Assembly (NCBI GenBank): GCA_944474755.1
Contig: OX104115.1
Coordinates: 30,178,043-30,242,042, forward strand
Reading direction: 5' to 3'
Source: Limnoperna fortunei
Lineage: Eukaryota > Mollusca > Bivalvia > Mytilida > Modiolidae
DNA: 64,000 nt
The translations under genes and the position numbers were made by a program. The notes below the pieces were generated by a model. It made no database searches and was not told the DNA's origin. It worked only from the letters and a program-made list of their open reading frames with translations. This document shows, in pieces, positions 10,272 to 21,777 of the stretch (positions within the stretch are counted from its first letter, which is position 1; every line of letters begins with the position of its first letter).

Positions 10272-11890
10272 TTTATTACATAAATAAAATCACCATCTCC
10301 CTTGATCAGAAAAACAGAGGATGCATTTTCTACTGCAGCCCCTTTTTACATTTTGTAATTGTTGTAGTTACCCATAATAATTATTATTAAATACTTCATT
10401 TTGATATCAATTTGATGATAATCTTGAAATTCCAGTTTCAAATTTTGAGAAGAGTATAAATGAATCAATATATCGCAGAGCCGACGTTTCTCCAATTTGT
10501 TGTTGACGTGCACGATGTATCTGTAGCAGACGTTAATGAATATTGTGTACAATACAATTAATACAATCGATTTGATTGGACGAATGAATATATTAAGACA
10601 GCCATTCTGATTGGCTAAAACATAAAAACCAGGTCGATATCGGATTCCGCTTGACTACTATGTAGCGGAGTGCAGCGTGTAAACATTTTATGTAATTTTA
10701 GTACTGTTGCGATTTATCGTCACCCGAAAGTAGTTTTTAGATTAATCAAAAACACGCAAAATTCTATTCATGTAATAAATCACGTTATCAACGCATGTCT
10801 TGATTATCAATTTCGAACAAAATCCATTAACATAAACCGAAATATCCAATCTGTTGAAAGTGACAGTCAATTTTGAAAAACTACTAAGAGACAGCCAATA
10901 CAAACAAATGGAGCAAAATAAAATACAGCCAACACATGTGAATTCCTATCAAAGGGCCTTTAAACTCGATCTGATGTAGCATCACTCGATTTCAACGGAA
11001 TTTCATTAAGCGTAACAATTTCCGCCGTCATTCATTTGTTTAGATTGCTTACCTTGTGGAATAATTAATTAGGAATGAATCATACGTTTTTATTCGTAAT
11101 TAATGTTTCTTAACAAATTTCAGTATTCACACCAATGGCCGTTTATGGCTTCCATACATTTTCACGACGGTTAACATTTCGTTGGAGATGTACTACTTGC
11201 GCAGATGTAGTTTCTAACTGCTGCACATTCCAAACACTTTCAGGTTTGAAAAAATTCTGTAATATAACAAATATGCATTTATGACTATTTTTGCGATTTT
11301 ACAAATATATGAAAAGTTAGAATAAATTAAGGACGACAGATTTGTATAACTGGTTGATAATTACATTTTTATTTATTAATCAACGAACAACAAATTGTCA
11401 CAACAATTAACAAACAGTTAAATTATCTTATTTTAAACAAAAATGTGTAGCTAGAAAACTATTTATTGTACAGCAATATTATATATAAAGTAACGCAAGT
11501 AAGCGTGCAATAAATGTCCATATTGCACTAGTGCAAATATAATTCAAAAGTTAAGACGTCAGCAGTAGAAAAAATGCACTATTAAGTTCTTGCATGAATA
11601 TTGGGAATTACTATCGCTCGTGGAATATTTATTGCAATCGCAAGCTCGTGCAATCAAAAATTATATTCAGAATAATATTTCCAATTATTTACGCAATAAC
11701 CTAACATTCGTAACCTAGACCAATATTGTTGTTTTAGTTCAGGCGATTTCAGAGTTGTGCATGGGAACAGGCAGCGTACAGGATCAATGCATAAGCCGAT
11801 TATTTATAAGTAAAAACGAAGCAGATTTGTAATATTATTTGTAGGTTTGTATAGTGTTTAACGCAATTTTCAGCAAATGTGTATCTATTA
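10272..11890. other. AT-rich intergenic stretch
   Basis: No coding or repeat feature could be supported. Frames at 10346-10552 and 10670-10876 are short, AT-driven and resemble nothing known. Confidence 0.5.
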
Positions 11891-12030
11891 AGTGGCGTCC
11901 AGGTCTTATCGAGTGAGGGAGCCGAAGGACCCGGAATAACTCACTGACCTTTTGTAGAAAAACTTGCAATCAAGAGCACCCTGCCAACAGTGAAACTCGA
12001 TCCAACAACCACAAATTGAGAATTTCTGGT
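11891..12030 (-). mobile_element. SINE copy 2 (degenerate)
   Basis: Minus-strand copy of the family at 162-372. The plus strand shows TGGCGTCCAG (the inverse 3' end), then the body blocks around GGAATAACTC and GAGCACCCTGCCAACAG, and a decayed B-box inverse (ACTCGATCCAAC). The tRNA-like head is largely lost. Confidence 0.55.
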
Positions 12031-12879
12031 AGAAGCCACCAGTATGAAAATAAGGTAGATTATACGTTTGTAATAAATAAGACATCACTATTTGACAAAT
12101 AAACTACTTCTTCAGGCAATGAAAAACGGGAACACATCTCGTCGTCTCATATTTTGTCCCTGAGTTGTTTCTGAAAGATAAAAGCGATTGCGATACATTC
12201 CCCATTTTGAAAATGTCTGTGAAACTTTGGGTACAGTGAATCACTCAATTCTTCTTAGCTGAAATTGCCTAAAACAAAAAATAATGAATTGATTTACGTG
12301 TTTTGAAAATCTAGAAAAAAATCCTAGTTGTTAGCATTACAGTATTATATTTTTAGGGTCAGCATATACTAGGATTTAACAATTAAAAGCTGCCGCATTT
12401 CCACGTTGCAATTGTCAAGATTACCATTGGGATAATACTTAAAGGTGTCCAGAGCTCGACACACAGGGCAACCAAGAGCGTTACAGATTGCGGATAGGGA
12501 AGGAGTTATTTTCAGGGTTTTTTAGTTATAATACGGAAAATTGTATATTAACTTGCTAGGAAAGTACCACGCGTCTAGCACGATATGTAAACATTCATTT
12601 TGTAGATTTCTGAAAAATGTCGGGTGATTATAGGGCTTCAAACACTCAATCCGCCGTCCCAACCCCAATACGCCAGACGTTTAGGAGTCGCAATGATTCA
12701 GTGATGGGTTCAGGACAGGGCTATATTATAAATATATAGCATTTTGCTAACTTACCGATGCTTTGGTATATTTTTAGGGAGGTAAAGTGCACACCTGAAT
12801 CAGAAATCCTTTTGGGAATATGATGGGCTTTATATTTGCCATAAAGGGAAAATAGCGTGCCAAATGGAGAACTTGGATT
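12031..12879. other. Unassigned stretch before LINE relic
   Basis: No gene recognised. The last 100-200 bases may hold decayed 5' parts of the LINE relic that becomes recognisable at about 12880, but no endonuclease motif could be read. Confidence 0.4.
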
Positions 12880-14320
12880 ACAGGAAAATAAGAAAATAGA
12901 CTTTCTTAGATCTTAATTTTCTGTGACATTTCGAAGGCATTTGATAGAGTATAGCATCGAGGATTGATAATAAAATTTAAAAAGTTGTATGGAATATCTA
13001 GCCCCCTTTTTAGACTGGACCATAAACTATTTGGCAAACAGAAAAAAAACTGTAACTGTTAACAAAACCTCTTCTTATTTTGGGCAGTTACAGCTGAGGT
13101 ATAACAGGGATTTGTTCTTGGAACGCTGTTATTCTTACTGTACATTAATGACATTACAGATAATTTAGAAAATATAGATTGATTATTTGCAGACGATACT
13201 TCCCTTCAATTTGCAGGATCTGATATTTTAGCATTAGAAGCCAAGATTAATGATGATTTAAAAATTTTAAACGACTGGTCCAAAGACTACTGGCTCATCG
13301 ACTTTAATTAAAAAAAACCAAGGCACTGATTATTTCAAACAATGCATATAGTTTATTATCTTATTTAAAGATGAGAATGTTGAAATCGTATACTGTCATA
13401 AACATTTAGGCTTAACATTCTCCTTAGATGGAAAATGGACAACCCATATAAACAATATTGTTGAATCTTCTATGACACAGTTAAATGCTTTGAGAAAATT
13501 AAAATATATGATTTCGTTTAAAAGTTTGTCAAATATTTATTTAACATTTATAAGACCCTCGTTGAAATATCCCTGCGAAGTTTGGGATGACTGTTCTTAA
13601 CGAAAAATAAAAAAGCTCGAGAAAGTTCATTTAGAAGCAGCCAGAATTGTAACTGGCCTTACTAAATTTGCTAGTAGAGATTCTTTATAATTTGAAACTG
13701 GTTGGAATGCTCTAAATGATAGACGTAAAAACAGAAAATTTTGTATATTTTATAAAATGCACAACAAAATTTGCCCCGAATACCAAAGTAATTGCTTGCC
13801 ACCACTAGCCTCGAAAGTAAACGAATATTATATTCAAAACAATGACAACTATATACCGGTTCATAAATGTTTACGCAAAATCCTGTGTACCATCTACAGT
13901 ATCACTGTGGAATAACTTAGAACTGTCTATTAGAAATATACCATCATTTGAAAGTTTCAAATTCAAAATAAAGCCTCCTGTACTTAAACCACCAAAATAT
14001 TTTTGGCATGGATCAAGGAGATTAAATATTATCCACACTAGATTACGTCATCAATGCAATTCATTAAATTCATATTTATATAGAATAAATTCAATTGGAA
14101 GTCCGATATGTGGTGCACCTTATAAGGATGCTTATAACTTTTTTCTCGAGCGCCCATCATACAAATCTCAAAGAGACTTCATATTTGATATTAGTGAGCT
14201 AAATATTGAAAACATTCTTTTTGGCAATGCAAATCTAACTTTGGAAATAAATTCTATTATTTTTGAAAAAGTTCTTACGTACATCGGCCGTACCAATAGA
14301 TTTCCTGCAGATCAATAGAG
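12880..14320 (+). pseudogene. Decayed LINE ORF2 relic
   Basis: A patchwork of frames on the plus strand: a degenerate D-I-S-K-A-F-D-R-V (about 12930), L-F-L-L-Y-I-N-D-I (about 13135), L-F-A-D-D-T-S-L (about 13183), H-L-G-L-T-F-S-L-D-G-K-W (about 13400), and a 158-codon open end (13842-14318) with a former C-terminal finger. In that finger one cysteine pair is lost (S-P-I-C-G-A-P-Y) and the last cysteine reads R (L-E-R-P-S-Y). Many stops and frameshifts show it is an old, inactive CR1/Jockey-like copy, 5'-truncated inside the reverse transcriptase. It is not a close copy of either LINE at 1-9 kb. Confidence 0.75.
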
Positions 14321-14587
14321 TCTACGCCTTTTTAAATAATAAATTACCTCTCTTAACCTATGGATGTAATTGCTTGTCGCTATCATTACCGTCTCCCATG
14401 GAAGATGGTATACAGTCAAATGACGATCAGTCTTCGGAGTAAATGACTCTCTGTTGCTTGATTGGGTGGTTTACTAAATCTAAAAATATTTTTGTCGTTT
14501 CATTGGTTTACGTCAGGATTGCATTAGTGTGTGTACTGAAATTTCGATATATTCTAGGTTGAATCGGGGTTGTAATCAGTATTTTAG

Positions 14588-14908
14588 TGTAGTAATGTTA
14601 CGTTCTACAATTTGACTTTTATTTCAATCAATTCAATGGTCAGTAAACAATTATAAGGTAAACTTTGTACCAAAATCTCCCTAGTTTATAAAGCTGTTTT
14701 GGAAAAAAATTATATGTTCTATGTCTTTATTTTCGTAAATCATTATTTTTGCTGTAGTAATGTTACGTTCCACACATTGACTTCTATTTCATTCAATGCA
14801 TTGGTCAGTGGACAATTAAAAGGTAAACATTATACCACAATCTCCCTATTTTTTAAAGCTGTTTGGGTTATGACAAATTATATGTTCTGTATCTTATTTT
14901 CGTTCTGA
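14588..14908. repeat. 165-bp direct duplication
   Basis: Two diverged tandem copies (about 14588-14739 and 14753-14908). Both start TGTAGTAATGTTACGTTC and later share AATCTCCCTA and TATATGTTCT. The duplication lies about 270 bp beyond the LINE relic and may belong to its 3' UTR. Confidence 0.6.
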
Positions 14909-16147
14909 TATTGATGCAAATTTAACAAAACATATTTTACCGCTCATTTTAAACATTTGTTTAGGGATTCAACTTTTTGCACGTGTGAAGTGACGACAGG
15001 CATTTAAATATCTCAAGCACCATTGGATAATAGTTTAGCGTAAACAATGTCCTTACATGGTACATGTACAATTTACCTATCCTACATATAAATTACAAAA
15101 AACCAGATGCTTTAATAAATCCATAAAATTTGTAATGCAGCTAAGAGACGGTTAGCTTTTTAGAAAAGCTAAACTTGTATGATTTTGTTCTGGAGAGGAC
15201 TTTTGTTAAGTTGGTATAATTTGATGTCAAATCCATTTGCTTTAAGACGACTTCATATTGAGTTGTTTTGAGTTTTCTTAAATAAAACAATATAACTTTT
15301 TACTTGTAGTCCAGGGCTAATGATTCCCTAGTACAGAAAGGAGGCGAGCGCTAAGAAAGAGATTTTACAGAAAATCTACAATCTAATTCAGTCTTAACTT
15401 CTGGTCCTTCGATTAGGTTCAAATAACTTATAGTTAGTACATAGCAAGGAACTGATTGTAATAAGACTGCTATGTATCCTTCGTTAATATTTTTTTCAGC
15501 TTTCCGGACGTTTTGTTAATATGGAGTAAGATAAATGAAATGACGAGGTGTTATTGGGATTTTACTCCAGACAAACAAGATTCGTTAAACTCCTAGTTAA
15601 AAATATTTTTTATGACGAAAACACAAATTGTCCGTTATTTTATACATAATTTTTAAGAAATAGCATTCTAAAGAGGGGATTGCGTGTATTTGTCAAAGAT
15701 TAAAAATAACAATTACAAAATACTATTCACGACATTAACAGAAGCCTTTGTATTGCAACATGTCGACATTTACGAAGCTAATCTCTTATTGCAATGTCAA
15801 TAAGTGGATCCACTATTATTTAAAATAAAATGCTGTTTCAGTTAATCATTTGTCGGGATCTGTCTCGGAGTCCTTGAGCTTTATACCATACTATCCAATA
15901 AATCCATGCGGTAGCACGGACGATTTTATGATTGGATAACACTTGTTTACCGGTTAACCACTGGTACCAATCAGAACTTATTTTATTCTTTGTACGTCAA
16001 GCGAGGGCATTTACAATTACACATAACCTATAGTTCTTGTTTTAATTCTCTTATTAATATTTATTGTCAATAATTTTTCTCATGTAATAACAAAAGCAGA
16101 TATGGATTATGTTGTTTTCGTTCCGTCAGATTCATTCGAAATACTAA
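14909..16147. other. AT-rich intergenic stretch
   Basis: Nothing identifiable: no ORF of note, no tandem repeat and no recognised transposon end. Confidence 0.5.
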
Positions 16148-16264
16148 CTCGCAGATGTGTTCAACCTACCCCCCCCCCTTATACTAATATTTTCAATCAA
16201 CCTACCACCACCACCTTCAACTTATAATTCAATTAACCTACAACGCCACCTTCTCCTTATATAT
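16148..16264. repeat. 35-36-bp minisatellite, left part
   Basis: Imperfect units of the type TCAATCAACCTACCACCACC followed by TTCTCCTTATATAT. The array is cut at 16264 by the element at 16265-18046 and resumes at 18047 with the same unit. Confidence 0.8.
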
Positions 16265-18046
16265 CCCAGATAGCAATCACACGTTGGGTTAATGATGGCG
16301 ACTTCGTTGGGCCAACGTTGGCGGACTACGTTGGCCCAACGTAATTTTGCTCATCGGTCCTACGTTGGGCCAACTGGTTGGGCCAACGTTGGCCCCATGA
16401 GACATAGCCAACTTAGACTGCACACTGCCAACATCTTGCCAACATGCTTGTGTGTGAATTTAGGTTGGGCCAACGTTGGCCCAACTTGATTCAGCCTGCT
16501 AAGTAGGCAGTTTGCCAACATCTTACCAACAAGTTTGTGGGGGATTTTCTCAGTCAATAGCTCAAAACTGCTTGTTTTGCACTTATCATTTTTTAAACAA
16601 GGCAAAGGATCAGTGATCTCTGCTATAAAACACTGAAATTTGTGTTGGTATAAACAATTTATTATCAACTTTATTCCAATTCAGCTTAATCAGCAGCTTC
16701 TGTTCTCTTTTTTACGAAAGACTTTTTTTTAACCACTATACACGTATATCTCTTGCGAATTTTAACCAGTCCTTTAGTACATTGTCAATATGACTGTCAC
16801 TAGCTGAACACTTAGTCCCTTCTTCCTCACATACCCTGAAAAAAATGAAATATAGAATGTAAAATGTATTTTTGTCATAAAAATACATTCAATATTGTAT
16901 TTTCATTTGTCATTTTGGTTTTGTTATTATTGTAATTTTTAATTTAAACGATTCATCAACAAGGCATATTAAACAAAGATATAGTCTAAAAACGTACTTG
17001 AACTTACGTGTTACTGGAGATTCCGATCGAAGGATCTTTCTAGCGTACATGTATTGTCTTTACATAACTCTCCATTGAGCGCCTATCCTATTCTGTAACA
17101 TGGGCCTCTATGATTTATTCAGGAATACTAGTACACTGTAGTATATAAATAAAACAAATGTGTTAATTCTTCCATGTATATTTCTAGAATATTTTGTACA
17201 AGACGGATATGTTTTACATTTTCATTATGTTACGAAATATAATAAACACAAGTTTAAAACAAACAAAATAAGCCTGTGGAAAAGTAGAATGCAGTTAACA
17301 TACATTGTTCATTAATAAAAAAACTGAATATTTTAGCTTAAAACATACATGGTTAATAATAAAAAACTGAGCATTTTAACTATAAATTCATGTACTTACA
17401 TTCTATTGTGTGTTAAATAAAATACTCCAAGCTGTCCAAAATGGCGACCGATGTGAATTCCTGACACAGATGATACTAATGCCCCGCGACTAATCTGCAC
17501 ACTAATTGTTCTTACAATTTATAGGTCATCAGATTTAACTATAAATATATATCCCAAATGGCCCACATGTGTTGAATTAATTATTTAGCAAGGTTATAAA
17601 ACATATGATCTAAATGCACTCATATTTGATTATTAACTGCACTTTTTATGTCATATATTTCCATTTACATTGTTTAATTTAATCGAGCATTAATTTTTAT
17701 GTTGGGTCGATGTTGGAAAGCCAACAGTTGGTCACCTTACGATGGGCCAACGTTGGGTCGATGTTGGAAAGCCAACAGTTGGTCACCTTACGATGGGCCA
17801 ACGTTGGGTCGATGTTGGAAAGCCAACAGTTGGTCACCTTACGATGGGCCAACGTTGGGTCGATGTTGGAAAGCCAACTGTTGGTCAACTTACGATGAGC
17901 CAACGTTGGGTCGATGTTGGAAAGCCAACAGTTGGTCACATTACGATGGGCCAACGTTGGGCCAATGTTAGAACGCCAACGCCAACCATTTACCAACCAT
18001 GCCAACAAATGGCCAACGTTGGGCCAACGTAGTGTTGCTATCTGGG
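16265..18046. mobile_element. Non-autonomous TIR transposon, 1.78 kb
   Basis: Terminal inverted repeats start CCCAGATAGCAA at 16265 and end TTGCTATCTGGG at 18046, followed inward on both sides by palindromic GTTGGGCCAACGTTGG words. The interior has no transposase ORF, so it would depend on a partner element. It lies within a minisatellite and the empty site can be inferred: TTCTCCTTATATAT on the left and ATTCAATCAACC on the right give a 2-bp AT duplication, or none if the element is taken to begin with TCCCAG. The superfamily cannot be fixed from the ends alone. Confidence 0.8.
17701..17960. repeat. 51-bp tandem repeat, five copies
   Basis: Units begin at 17701, 17752, 17803, 17854 and 17905 with GTTGGGTCGATGTTGGAAAG and contain CAACAGTTGGTCAC and GATGGGCCAACG. 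A period of 51 (17 codons) keeps several frames open, which explains the apparent repetitive proteins here. It is the right subterminal region of the TIR element, and the GGGCCAACGTTGG words match the left subterminal region. Confidence 0.9.
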
Positions 18047-18362
18047 ATTCAATCAACCTACCACCCCACCTTCTCCTTATAAGTCAATCAACCTACCACC
18101 CCACCTTCTCCTTATATTTTCAATTAAGCTACCATGCCACCTTCTCCTTATAATTCAATCAACCTACCATCCCACCTTCTCCTTATATATTCAATCAGCC
18201 TACCACCACACCTTCTACTTATACATTCAATCAGCCTACCATCCCACCTTCTCCTTATATTTTCAATCAACCTACCACCACACCTTCTCCTTATATATTC
18301 ATTCAACCTAACATCCCACCTTCTCCTTATATATTCAATCAACCTACCCCCACCTCCTTATA
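18047..18362. repeat. 35-36-bp minisatellite, right part
   Basis: About nine imperfect units of TCAATCAACCTACCACCCCA followed by CCTTCTCCTTATATAT. It is continuous with the left part if the intervening transposon is removed. Confidence 0.85.
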
Positions 18363-18654
18363 ATTACATTACATAAGTCTTTCATCGATATCCTACATTT
18401 CTATTGGTTCGAACTGTTACGCATGACGTTGAATCGTTCTTTGCAATTCTCAAATAACCGTAAGCCACGCCCCCAATGCCGGGACTACTTTTTATTGAAA
18501 TATCGCTTCCTTAGTGAAGTAACCGAAATACGGGTGATTAAAATGAATAACAAAAATTATTTATTGATTAAAAATGACACAATAATAACACTAACAGATT
18601 GTTGATTATTTAGAAAATTTAGAATAAAATAATATTTGAAACAAATTCAAACGG
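18363..18654. other. Short spacer before the DUF3504 pseudogene
   Basis: AT-rich. It may contain the former upstream region of the recombinase gene; no promoter element can be named. Confidence 0.4.
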
Positions 18655-19995
18655 ATGCTGAAAAATCGTCTGCTTCCAATACTTAATAACGCCGAGGAAT
18701 TCGGCGATTTTCTCTTAAGCCTACCCGAAAATATGGATATAGAGTTTGAAATAATTTCCGATGATGAAGATTATATACTAACAAATTTGGACATGTTTGA
18801 TCTCCATCCTACAAATATAAATGTGGAAGAAAGTTTAACAGAAAGGAACAGAAATCGAGCGATTTCTGCAGCTGAAACAACCGAGAATGTCTTTCCTCAG
18901 TTTGATCAACCTCATCACGTTGATCTAGAACATGCAACACTTAATGATGTTGAACCAACACCACCACCACAAAAAAGGTTCAAACCCATGGAAGAAGCAG
19001 ACCTCAAGTCTCTTCAGGATAATTTTCATCAATCAACAGCCACTAAAAACAACACAAAGTGAGGTGTGAAATTATTTCAAGGTGTGTTTCCATTGGATAT
19101 AGAACAATCTACATTAAATTACATTATAAATAATAAATTTTCACGAACAATAAAAAGCAGAATCCCACCCTTACCAAACAGAAACCAGTAATAAATTAAA
19201 AAGAATCCTTAATTCCCACCTTTTCATACCAACAAATAACAACTATCAAGTTTCCACACAAGCAAATAATAATTATAGATACAACAATTTGTGTTGAAAT
19301 GGCACAAATGTACACAATCAAAATAGTTTTCGAATATATATTTATTACAAAGGAAGTGTTAATTCCAGCATTAAATCGACACATGAAAAATCTTAGACCC
19401 ATTGATATCGTACGTGAAATTGAATTCCGAACAAGAAATGTTATTTTGGATTCTACCTTAAAAATGATGGTTCGCACTGGTGCATCTTGGGCAACAAAAC
19501 ACAAAGATATTGAAATTGATGATCTTAAATTAATCAGTAGCTATTTATTCACAAATTTACATCACCCTGTTCTACTAAGAGTTTGGTATAGCTTGGCAGT
19601 TCATTTTGTGTCACGCGGTTTGGAATTTCATCATCAGCTCAATCTTAACAGTTTTGTCTTTAAAGTTGACAGTCAAGGTGATGAATTTCTCATTATTAAC
19701 CACGAAACTCGGCAGAAAAATATACAGGGTGGTATCGCAAGTGAGGAGGCGCCAAATGACAAAGTTATGTATGAAAGTAAAACAAATACATGTCCTGTTG
19801 CTTCATTGCGCTTACTTATCAGCAAAACTGATCCAAACGCAAAATCTCTGTTTAACCACTGTGTAAAAGACGTTCGCATTCAGGATGCAATTTGGTATAC
19901 TGCACAACCACTTGCTTAGCGCACATACAGTGGGTTTATGGCTGATATATGCAAAAATGCTAAATGTAGCAAAACTATACTGCTCACTGCGGGGT
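18655..19995 (+). pseudogene. Crypton-type tyrosine recombinase (DUF3504) pseudogene
   Basis: Two open parts, 18655-19062 and 19299-19919. The first has an acidic N-terminus and ends N-N-T-K then TGA where relatives have N-T-K-W (TGG to TGA), with G-V-K-L-F-Q-G readable after the stop. The second has the DUF3504 core: L-I-P-A-L-N-R-H-M, V-W-Y-S-L-A-V-H-F-V-S-R-G, N-S-F-V-F-K-V-D, C-P-V-A-S-L-R-L-L-I-S-K and W-Y-T-A-Q-P-L. An in-frame TAG (19917-19919) is followed by F-M-A-D-I-C-K-N-A-K-C-S-K-T. A 1-nt loss then precedes TAT ACT GCT CAC TGC, the start of the H-x-x-R active-site motif, and the gene stops there. This family includes Crypton transposases and domesticated relatives (ZMYM2, QRICH1, KIAA1958). 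A roughly 235-bp AT-rich insert separates the halves. Confidence 0.75.
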
Positions 19996-20110
19996 CCGAT
20001 CGATAGTCCGACAGTCCGTTGGTCCGACAGTCCGTTGGTCCGACAGTTCGTTAGTCCGACGGTTCGATAGTCCGACAGGTCGTTAGTCCGACGGTTCGAT
20101 AGTCCGACAG
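19996..20110. repeat. 16-bp GTCCGACAG tandem repeat
   Basis: About seven imperfect units of GGTCCGACAGTCCGTT and variants (GTCCGACGGTTCGATA). It begins exactly where the recombinase pseudogene ends. Confidence 0.85.
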
Positions 20111-20969
20111 TTCGATAGTCCAGCGGAACATGGAGATTTTTTTCATTGTCTGGTTTCACGTTGTCATATATTTGTCTACTGTTTTTGATATTTGAGATTT
20201 ACCATCATCGTTCAGTAGCTGTGTCGTTATCGTTCATGTTTGTTGAAAACATTCGGGAAGCCTATGTGTAGAGGAAACCGGACTCGAAAATTAAGGGGCG
20301 GGAACCAGTTGCAAGTGGGACTGAAACAGGGAGGACGCGAGAAACAAGGGTAGGAATTGAGTCGAGGGAAGATAATTGAGTATCGTAACCTATTAGTATA
20401 TGTATTTTTTTGCTTGGACATCCAGCGATAAATTTGTTTAGAATTACATATATACATGCAAACCGTGTTTTTGGGGTTTTACCAGTGACATAGACCCGTT
20501 AAAACTCTGTCAAAAATCGCTACATCTTAGTTAAATGTAGGAGTCGCGTGTGCTATTTTGAAATATGTATGCATTTTCCTTGTATTTCCGATGGTAAAAA
20601 CATTTGCATACTTGATGTCTGGTTCGTTGCTAGTTATATTAAAATCGTGTACATATGTGGTGTTGCTTAAGAGACGCCCTCATTTCAAAGTTATAAAAGG
20701 AACATACAAGGTATTCTTCAGTCAGAAAATATTATTCTTAATCGTTATAGCAGTGTATTGATTTCCATTCAAAGAAAGATAACCGATTTTCGTTTTCCGC
20801 ATATGTGTTGTTTGCTGGAATTCAATCATTTCTATGTTCTTAGTTCACACTTTTTGATAAATGCATCAGATCTAATAAAAGGAAACCCATATGCAATTAC
20901 AAGACTGTCTTGTCACATTTCAAGTCAATTATTGGAAAAGATAAAAAAAATGGGCAAAAAAACACTTAC
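20111..20969. other. Intron/intergenic of the receptor gene
   Basis: Lies downstream of the 20970 donor on the minus strand, so its right part is intron. No exon for transmembrane segments 3 or 4 was found here or further left. Confidence 0.55.
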
Positions 20970-21296
20970 CAATATATGGAAAAGTGTCAGAAGAAGCTGG
21001 AAGTTGCTCAGAGACCATTAATAAAAATACTGCCAAAGACAACAAAACGGTCACACTAAGCGAGACCCTCTCGCCTGACTCGGGTGGTAAGATAAATCCT
21101 AAAGCAGCCACAGAACCCGTCAATATGCATGGAAATAAAACCGTCAATACGTAAAACTGGGCGTACCTCTTCAGCGTCAAGTAGAATGTGACGTCAGGAT
21201 ATGGTTCTTTACAGCAATTATAGTATAGTGTATTACGTTTCACCGGAAAGGCTGCAATTTCCCATTCATTGTGCTCAATGTATGTTGAAAGATCTC
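20970..21296 (-). CDS. Nicotinic acetylcholine receptor exon: loop C, TM1, TM2
   Basis: A 327-bp exon bounded by TTTTAG (21297-21298) and a GTAAGTG donor starting at 20969. It encodes the end of the ligand-binding domain (D-L-S-T-Y-I-E-H-N-E-W-E-I), loop C with the adjacent cysteine pair (Y-Y-N-C-C-K-E-P-Y), TM1 (F-Y-V-L-T-V-L-F-P-C-I-L) and TM2 (G-E-R-V-S-L-S-V-T-V-L-L-S-L-A-V-F-L). The vicinal cysteines mark an alpha-type subunit. Glutamate before TM2 and the S-E-Q-L-P end fit a cation channel. The reading frame is intact and joins the exon at 21778-22556 in phase (split Gly codon). TM3, the cytoplasmic loop and TM4 would lie on later exons outside the window or lost. Confidence 0.92.
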
Positions 21297-21777
21297 CTAA
21301 AATGTTAAAATTTGGTGTAAAAATAAACTCTAGGTTTAAACATATATTCTGTAAGCAATAATCTTTTTGTTAGGTCAAGACTTCTTTCTTTTTTTTAAAA
21401 TACATTCCCCAAAACAGGACCCGAGATCTAGTTACCTGTAAGCGCGGAACGTGTCGTATTGAGATAATTTTCACTCATTTCGCGACACTGTATATTATCC
21501 CCACGCGAACAGTTGAGAAAATAATATTGCAAACAAAATGTCTGTCAAAATATGAAGACCATGCGAAAAGATTTGACAAGCAAATGGCGTAAATAACTTC
21601 GTTTACGTTACTTGATTCTTATACACACGGACTTGGTTTTTATAAATCTTTTAATTTCAATTAGACTATGTTGTTTTCATAGTCTAATGACATACAGGCC
21701 CATCCATTTTATTTGCTGTCAACTAATTTTTCGTACTGTTTTATTCAGATACGTGGTGTTTTCTTTATAATTTATAC

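Noticed and set aside
17697..18056. Repetitive protein or CRISPR-like array
   Set aside because: The 51-bp units are contiguous with no unique spacers, keep frames open only because 51 is a multiple of three, and lie inside a TIR element.
18134..18376. Pro/Leu-rich secreted repeat protein
   Set aside because: Translation of the 35-36-bp minisatellite; period not a multiple of three in most units and frames shift.
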